DNA from: Bacteroides sp. UBA7333
GTDB taxonomy: Bacteria; Bacteroidota; Bacteroidia; Bacteroidales; Bacteroidaceae
Reading direction: 5' to 3'
Assembly: GCA_002471195.1 (NCBI GenBank)
Contig: DKPN01000048.1
Span: 1 to 9,552, forward strand
Length of the DNA stretch: 9,552 nt
Under the pieces are notes generated by a model that worked only from the letters and a program-made list of their open reading frames with translations, did not search any database and was not told where the DNA came from. This document shows, piece after piece, positions 4,975 through 9,552 of the stretch; position 1 is the stretch's first letter; the number at the start of each line of letters is the position of its first letter. Made by a program: the position numbers and the translations under genes.

Positions 4975-7020
4975 ATGCAAAAAGGTAATATTGGGGTTAC
5001 TACTGAAAATATATTCCCCATCATTAAGAAATTTTTATACAGTGATCATGAAATCTTCTTGCGCGAATTAGTATCGAATGCGGTTGATGCAACTCAAAAA
5101 CTCAATACTTTAGCAGCTATCAACGAGTTTCAAGGCGAACTGGGCGACTTAACCGTTCATGTGAAATTAGGAGAAGGCACTATTACTATTTCAGACCACG
5201 GTATTGGCTTAACAGCCGAAGAAATTGATAAATATATCAATCAAATAGCATTTTCGGGTGCCAATGACTTCTTAGAAAAATATAAAAATGATGCGAATGC
5301 CATTATTGGTCATTTCGGTTTAGGTTTTTATTCGGCATTCATGGTAGCCGACAAAGTGGAATTGATTACAAAATCATATAAAGAGGGAGCCAAAGCAATG
5401 AAATGGACTTGCGACGGTAGTCCTGAATATTCATTGGAAGAAACCGAAAAGGCAGAAAGAGGAACCGATATTATTCTATATATAGCAGACGATTGTAAAG
5501 AGTTTTTAGAAGAGGCAAGACTACAATCTTTGTTGAATAAATACTGTAAATTTTTGCCTGTACCCATCTCATTTGGTAAAAAGAAAGAATGGAAAGATGG
5601 AAAACAAATTGAAACAGATATTGACAACATCGTTAATAATACAGACCCACTGTGGACTCGCAAGCCTAGCGAATTAAGTGATGAAGATTATATCAAATTC
5701 TATCACGAATTATATCCGGCAACAGATGAGCCATTGTTCTGGATTCATTTGAATGTTGACTACCCTTTTCACCTAACCGGTATTTTATATTTCCCTAAAG
5801 TGAAAAGCAATATTGAATTAAATCGTAATAAAATTCAATTATATTGCAACCAAGTATATGTGACCGATTCGGTAGAGGGAATCGTACCCGATTTCTTAAC
5901 GCTACTACATGGTGTTATCGATTCACCCGATATTCCATTAAATGTTTCTCGCTCTTATCTACAAAGCGATTCAAATGTTAAGAAAATATCTACATATATC
6001 ACCAAGAAAGTATCGGATCGACTTCAATCTATTTTTAAAAACGATCGTCCACAATTCGAAGAAAAATGGAATGATTTGAAAATATTTATTGAATACGGCA
6101 TGCTCACTCAAGAAGACTTTTATGAAAAAGCTTCTAAGTTTGCCATGTTTACCGACACAGATGGCAAACATTATACATTCGAAGAATATAAAGATTTAAT
6201 CAAAGGTGAACAAACTGATAAAGATGGTAACTTAATCTATCTTTATACTAATCATAAAGACGAACAATATAGCTATATCGAAATTGCCAACAGCAAAGGC
6301 TATAACGTATTGTTGATGGACGGGCAATTGGATGTTCCATTGATTAGTCTTCTTGAACAAAAATTCGAGAAATCAAGATTTACACGTGTTGATAGCGACA
6401 TCGTTGATAATTTGATTGTAAAAGAAGATCAAAAGAAAGACATGATCGATGCATCTAAACAGCAAGCATTAGATGTCATGTTCAAAAGCCAACTTCCTAA
6501 AATCGATAAAGTTGAATTCCATACAATGATTCAACCAATGGGAGAAAGTGCTGTACCAGTAATGATTACACAAAGCGAATATATGCGCCGCATGAAAGAA
6601 ATGGCAAATGTACAAGCCGGTATGAGTTTTTATGGTGAAATGCCCGATATGTTTAATTTGGTATTAAATTCTGATCATAAATTGATTAAGCAAGTGTTGA
6701 CTGATGAAGAAAACAATTGTGATAGTGAAATTAAACCGATCCAAGAGCAAATTGACACTACTCAAAACAAGTATAATGAGTTGCAAAAAGCACAGGAAGG
6801 GAAAAAAGACGAAGAAATACCAACTGCTGACAAAGATGCTTTGAAAAATGAAAATTCTAAATTAGAAGATCTTAAAACTAAGAAAAATCAAATCATAGCC
6901 AACTATGCAGCCAACAATAAAATTATTCGTCAGTTAATCGACTTAGCATTATTGCAAAACAATATGCTGAAGGGCGAAGCTTTGAATAACTTTGTAAAGA
7001 GAAGTATCGATTTAATATAA
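4975..7020 (+). CDS. htpG: Molecular chaperone HtpG (Hsp90 family)
   Basis: This is the bacterial Hsp90, an ATP-driven dimeric cytosolic chaperone. The product starts MQKGNIGVTTENIFPII, as in Bacteroides HtpG, so I place the start at the second ATG (4975, 681 residues); an in-frame ATG at 4969 would add two residues. The N-terminal GHKL ATPase has E31, N35 and D38 in RELVSNAVDA, the DHGIG motif at D74, and the glycine lid GHFGLGF (112-118). The middle domain has the conserved NVSRSYLQ with the catalytic Arg at 326. The C-terminal dimerisation domain carries a Lys/Glu-rich, probably coiled-coil insertion (about 586-645). It makes the protein longer than the roughly 624 residues of E. coli HtpG and is typical of Bacteroidota members. 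No good promoter box is seen in the short gap after the clpC terminator, so partial read-through from clpC is possible. No sign of damage. Confidence 0.96.
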   Translation: MQKGNIGVTTENIFPIIKKFLYSDHEIFLRELVSNAVDATQKLNTLAAINEFQGELGDLTVHVKLGEGTITISDHGIGLTAEEIDKYINQIAFSGANDFLEKYKNDANAIIGHFGLGFYSAFMVADKVELITKSYKEGAKAMKWTCDGSPEYSLEETEKAERGTDIILYIADDCKEFLEEARLQSLLNKYCKFLPVPISFGKKKEWKDGKQIETDIDNIVNNTDPLWTRKPSELSDEDYIKFYHELYPATDEPLFWIHLNVDYPFHLTGILYFPKVKSNIELNRNKIQLYCNQVYVTDSVEGIVPDFLTLLHGVIDSPDIPLNVSRSYLQSDSNVKKISTYITKKVSDRLQSIFKNDRPQFEEKWNDLKIFIEYGMLTQEDFYEKASKFAMFTDTDGKHYTFEEYKDLIKGEQTDKDGNLIYLYTNHKDEQYSYIEIANSKGYNVLLMDGQLDVPLISLLEQKFEKSRFTRVDSDIVDNLIVKEDQKKDMIDASKQQALDVMFKSQLPKIDKVEFHTMIQPMGESAVPVMITQSEYMRRMKEMANVQAGMSFYGEMPDMFNLVLNSDHKLIKQVLTDEENNCDSEIKPIQEQIDTTQNKYNELQKAQEGKKDEEIPTADKDALKNENSKLEDLKTKKNQIIANYAANNKIIRQLIDLALLQNNMLKGEALNNFVKRSIDLI

Positions 7021-7044
7021 TTAAAATAGTTACATATATTTACT

Positions 7045-7080
7045 TAAAAGAGCATTGATTTAAAAATCAATGCTCTTTTA
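7045..7080 (+). terminator. Rho-independent terminator after htpG
   Basis: Perfect 16-bp arms (7045-7060 and 7065-7080; core AGAGCATTGATT/AATCAATGCTCT) enclose a 4-nt loop. The T run is short (TTTT then ATTAT), and the 5' side carries AAAA, so it may act in both directions. It ends htpG 24 bp after its stop and isolates the next gene. Confidence 0.85.
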
Positions 7081-7115
7081 TTATACGTTTATTACATTAA
7101 ATATAATAAACTTCA

Positions 7116-7142
7116 TATATTTGAATCTGATTTAGGCCTAAA
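7116..7142 (+). promoter_or_regulatory. Promoter -7 box and palindrome before the patatin-barrel gene
   Basis: TATATTTG (7116-7123) is a perfect Bacteroidota -7 box; the upstream element is weak (TTA at 7092-7094, 21 bp spacing). The predicted transcription start falls at about 7130, directly next to or inside the perfect 12-bp palindrome TTTAGGCCTAAA (7131-7142). A dimeric regulator bound there would block initiation, but no regulator is known from this window. Confidence 0.5.
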
Positions 7143-7156
7143 CATATATTCATTTC

Positions 7157-9451
7157 ATGATAAAAAGAATCATCATACAAACTTTTATGCTTTTTTTTAT
7201 TGCCTCGATAGCACATTCACAAAAAGTAGGATTAGTACTGAGTGGCGGAGGAGCTAAGGGATTGACACACATCGGTGTTATTAGAGCATTAGAAGAAAAT
7301 GATATACCCATCGATTACATTACCGGAACATCAATGGGAGCCATTGTTGGCTCTCTTTACGCTATGGGATATACTCCAGATGAGATGACTGATTTAATAA
7401 AATCGGATGAATTTAAAAGATGGACAACAGGCGAAGTTGAAGAAAAATATATGTATTATTTTAAAACGAACCTCCCTACTCCTGAATTGGTAAATATTAA
7501 GCTCAACTTTAAAGATTCATTACATTTCAAGCCACAAATATTACCTTCAAGTATTGTCGATCCAATACAAATGAATCTAGTATTTATTGATTTGTATGCT
7601 AAAGGAACAGCTGCCTCAAAACAAAACTTTGATAGCCTATTTATTCCTTTCAGATGTATTGCATCAGATGTGTACAATAAAAAACAATTAATACTTAAAA
7701 ATGGCGATTTAGGAGATGCAGTGAGAGCTTCAATGACATTTCCTTTCATGTTCAAACCTATCGAAATTGACGATCAGTTAGTATATGATGGTGGAATATA
7801 CAATAATTTTCCGGCGGATGTAATGAGAAACGACTTTCATCCTGATGTTATTATAGGAAGTGTTGTTGCTGACAACCCAAAACGTCCAAAAGAAAATGAC
7901 ATCATGAGTCAACTCGAGAATATGGTCATGCAAAAATCAAACTATACCATACCCGATGAAGAAGGCATCGTTATGACATTCAAATATGACGATGTTAGTT
8001 TAATGGATTTTCAACGCGTAGATGAACTAAGCAAAAACGGATATGATAAAACAATAAGTCTTATTGACTCTATTAAAAGCAGAATCAATCGACGTGCATT
8101 GAGCGAACATGTAGATCTGAAACGCCTTATCTATAAAAGCACATTACCAGCTATCAAATTTAGAAACATCTACATCAAAGGAGCCAATGCGCAACAACAA
8201 GCATATATTAAAAGAGAATTCCACAGTGAAGATGATGATATTTTCTTCTACGAGGATTTAAAACGAGGCTATTTTAGATTGTTGTCAGGCAAGATGATTT
8301 CGGAAATTATTCCACATGCCAAATACAATGCTAATGATGAAACCTACGATCTGCATTTGAAGGTAAAAATGGAAGATAATTTTTCTATTCGCATTGGTGG
8401 TAATGTTTCGAGTATGAGTTCCAACCAAATTTATTTAGGTTTGAGCTACCAGAATTTAAATTACAATGCCAAAGAAATTTCTGTAGATGGCCAGTTGGGT
8501 GAGGTATATAACAATATTCAAGTAATGGGTAAAATAGATTTCCCTACCCGCATCCCTACTTCATTTCGGCTGATTGGCTCAATCAGTACATTCGATTATT
8601 TTAAAAAAAATAAGATATTTTCGAAACATAACAAACCTGCATTCAATAAAAAAGATGAAAGGTTTATTAAACTACAAGTTGCACTACCTTTTCTCAATAG
8701 CAAAAGAGTAGATTTTGGATTAATCATGTCAAAAATAGAGGATAAGTATTTTCAAAAATCTATTATCGATTTCGAAAAAGATCAATATGATAGAAGTAAA
8801 TACAAATACTTTGGCGGATCAATAAGCATAAATGGTAGTTCATTGAATTTACGCCAATTTCCAACGCAAGGAAGCAAAGAGGCATTAGTCGCTCAAATCT
8901 TTACCGGCAAAGAATATTATTATCCGGCAGATAATGCGAAGGCAGGACTATATGAACATCAAGCATGGCTCCAAATTTCATATATGAAAGAACAATATCA
9001 CCGGTTGTCAAAACATTGGATTCTGGGATGGTATGCTAAAGCTGTATATGCATCTAAAAATTTTTCGCAAAACTATACTGCAACAATGATGCAGGCTTGT
9101 GAATTTGCTCCGACTACACATAGCCAATTAATATATAACGATGCATTCAGAGCGAATCAATATTTCTCGGCTGGATTAAGACCAATATATCGTTTTAATC
9201 AAATGTTTTATTTAAGAGGCGAATTTTATGGTTTTATGCCTATTTTCCCAATTGAATGCAATTCTATTAATAAGGCATATTATGGAAAAGCATTCTCAAA
9301 ATTCGAATATATTGGAGAAATTTCAGCTGTTTGCAATTTACCATTTGGTGCAGTTTCTGTTTATGTAAACCATTATAGCTCACCTAAAAAGGAATGGAAT
9401 GTAGGATTAACCTTGGGGCTACAACTCTTTAACTATCGACTTTTCGAATAG
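7157..9451 (+). CDS. Patatin-like phospholipase fused to POTRA and outer-membrane beta-barrel (PlpD/type Vd-like)
   Basis: This 764-residue envelope protein begins with a signal peptide (KR, then a hydrophobic core 5-19, likely cut near AHSQ at 19-22). The patatin lipase domain follows (about 23-320) with all signature motifs: oxyanion loop GGGAKG (30-35), nucleophile elbow GTSMG with Ser59, and the catalytic DGG with Asp211. This Ser-Asp dyad hydrolyses ester bonds of phospholipids or related lipids. Residues about 332-402 (FRNIYIKGANAQQQAYIKREF onward) form a POTRA domain. From about 405 to the end, alternating aromatic and polar strands form a BamA/Omp85-type 16-strand barrel. The architecture matches PlpD-type, type Vd secretion proteins; in Bacteroidota such proteins are common and their true substrate is unknown. 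It has its own promoter and stands alone between a terminator and a tRNA promoter. Domain calls are firm; whether the lipase is released or stays in the periplasm is not visible. Confidence 0.92.
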   Translation: MIKRIIIQTFMLFFIASIAHSQKVGLVLSGGGAKGLTHIGVIRALEENDIPIDYITGTSMGAIVGSLYAMGYTPDEMTDLIKSDEFKRWTTGEVEEKYMYYFKTNLPTPELVNIKLNFKDSLHFKPQILPSSIVDPIQMNLVFIDLYAKGTAASKQNFDSLFIPFRCIASDVYNKKQLILKNGDLGDAVRASMTFPFMFKPIEIDDQLVYDGGIYNNFPADVMRNDFHPDVIIGSVVADNPKRPKENDIMSQLENMVMQKSNYTIPDEEGIVMTFKYDDVSLMDFQRVDELSKNGYDKTISLIDSIKSRINRRALSEHVDLKRLIYKSTLPAIKFRNIYIKGANAQQQAYIKREFHSEDDDIFFYEDLKRGYFRLLSGKMISEIIPHAKYNANDETYDLHLKVKMEDNFSIRIGGNVSSMSSNQIYLGLSYQNLNYNAKEISVDGQLGEVYNNIQVMGKIDFPTRIPTSFRLIGSISTFDYFKKNKIFSKHNKPAFNKKDERFIKLQVALPFLNSKRVDFGLIMSKIEDKYFQKSIIDFEKDQYDRSKYKYFGGSISINGSSLNLRQFPTQGSKEALVAQIFTGKEYYYPADNAKAGLYEHQAWLQISYMKEQYHRLSKHWILGWYAKAVYASKNFSQNYTATMMQACEFAPTTHSQLIYNDAFRANQYFSAGLRPIYRFNQMFYLRGEFYGFMPIFPIECNSINKAYYGKAFSKFEYIGEISAVCNLPFGAVSVYVNHYSSPKKEWNVGLTLGLQLFNYRLFE

Positions 9452-9480
9452 TTTTTATTAAAAAAAAGATCCCTAAAAAC

Positions 9481-9510
9481 TTGCACTTTTAAAAAATATC
9501 CGTATCTTTG
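9481..9510 (+). promoter_or_regulatory. Strong Bacteroidota promoter for the downstream tRNA
   Basis: TTG (9481-9483, within TTGCA) is followed after 19 bp by TATCTTTG (9503-9510), a near-perfect housekeeping promoter. Transcription would begin near 9517, just before the tRNA at 9530. Of the promoters seen here, it is the closest to consensus on the + strand. Confidence 0.8.
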
Positions 9511-9529
9511 CACCCGTTAAACAAAACAA

Positions 9530-9552
9530 GGCCGCGTAGCTCAACTGAATAG
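9530..9552 (+). tRNA. 5' end of a tRNA gene (partial, possibly tRNA-Arg)
   Basis: The window ends inside a tRNA. GGCCGCG forms the 5' acceptor strand (9530-9536), followed by T8 and A9, the D stem GCTC (9539-9542) and the loop AACTGAATA, with the returning stem starting at the last base. The AACTGAATAG form of the D loop is common in bacterial tRNA-Arg, but the anticodon lies beyond the window, so the identity is a guess. Confidence 0.75.

Noticed and set aside
9452..9480. T-rich then A-rich stretch after the patatin-barrel gene as a terminator.
   Set aside because: Only A-T pairs could form and there is no stable GC stem; nothing supports a rho-independent terminator.
1..9552. CRISPR array, insertion sequence or transposase.
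   Set aside because: No regularly spaced repeats, no terminal inverted repeats around a gene and no transposase motifs were seen.

Overview
The window reads as the chromosome of a Bacteroidota member, most likely of the order Bacteroidales. It is AT-rich. Its promoters are of the Bacteroidota type (TAnnTTTG box, TTG/TTTG element about 20 bp upstream), and most start codons lack a Shine-Dalgarno sequence. The HtpG protein is very close to the Bacteroides/Parabacteroides form, starting MQKGNIGVT and carrying a charged C-terminal insertion. All complete protein genes lie on the + strand.

Bases 1 to about 2134 look like the right end of an integrated genetic element. A CI/LexA-like repressor (HTH plus S24 peptidase domain) sits behind an operator region. 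That region holds repeated ATCTAA/TTAGAT sites and a good leftward promoter, so it looks like a temperate-phage or ICE-type switch. Three small genes of unknown function follow: a one-helix membrane protein, a membrane-anchored TPR-like protein, and a 48-residue coiled-coil protein too short for most gene callers. The block ends at the 3' portion of a tRNA-Pro(TGG), from the anticodon arm to the discriminator base, with no 5' half. Such displaced tRNA 3' ends are typical attachment-site duplicates. By that reading the intact tRNA-Pro and the integrase lie left of the window. The old tRNA terminator directly follows the fragment.

Bases 2135 to 9552 are core chromosome. clpC (the unfoldase of the ClpCP protease) has its own promoter, an unusual AGGAG ribosome binding site and a terminator. 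htpG (Hsp90) follows and also ends in a strong terminator. Next is a secreted patatin-like phospholipase fused to a POTRA domain and an outer-membrane beta-barrel, behind a TATATTTG box and a perfect 12-bp palindrome. The window closes with a textbook promoter and the first 23 bases of a tRNA, possibly tRNA-Arg.

clpC and htpG form a protein quality-control pair. The patatin-barrel gene looks like an independent envelope gene. The element genes have no evident functional link to the chromosomal genes. The least explained part is the three-gene block between the repressor and the attachment site. Its position suits lysogenic-conversion or defence cargo, but the sequence does not demonstrate such a function.
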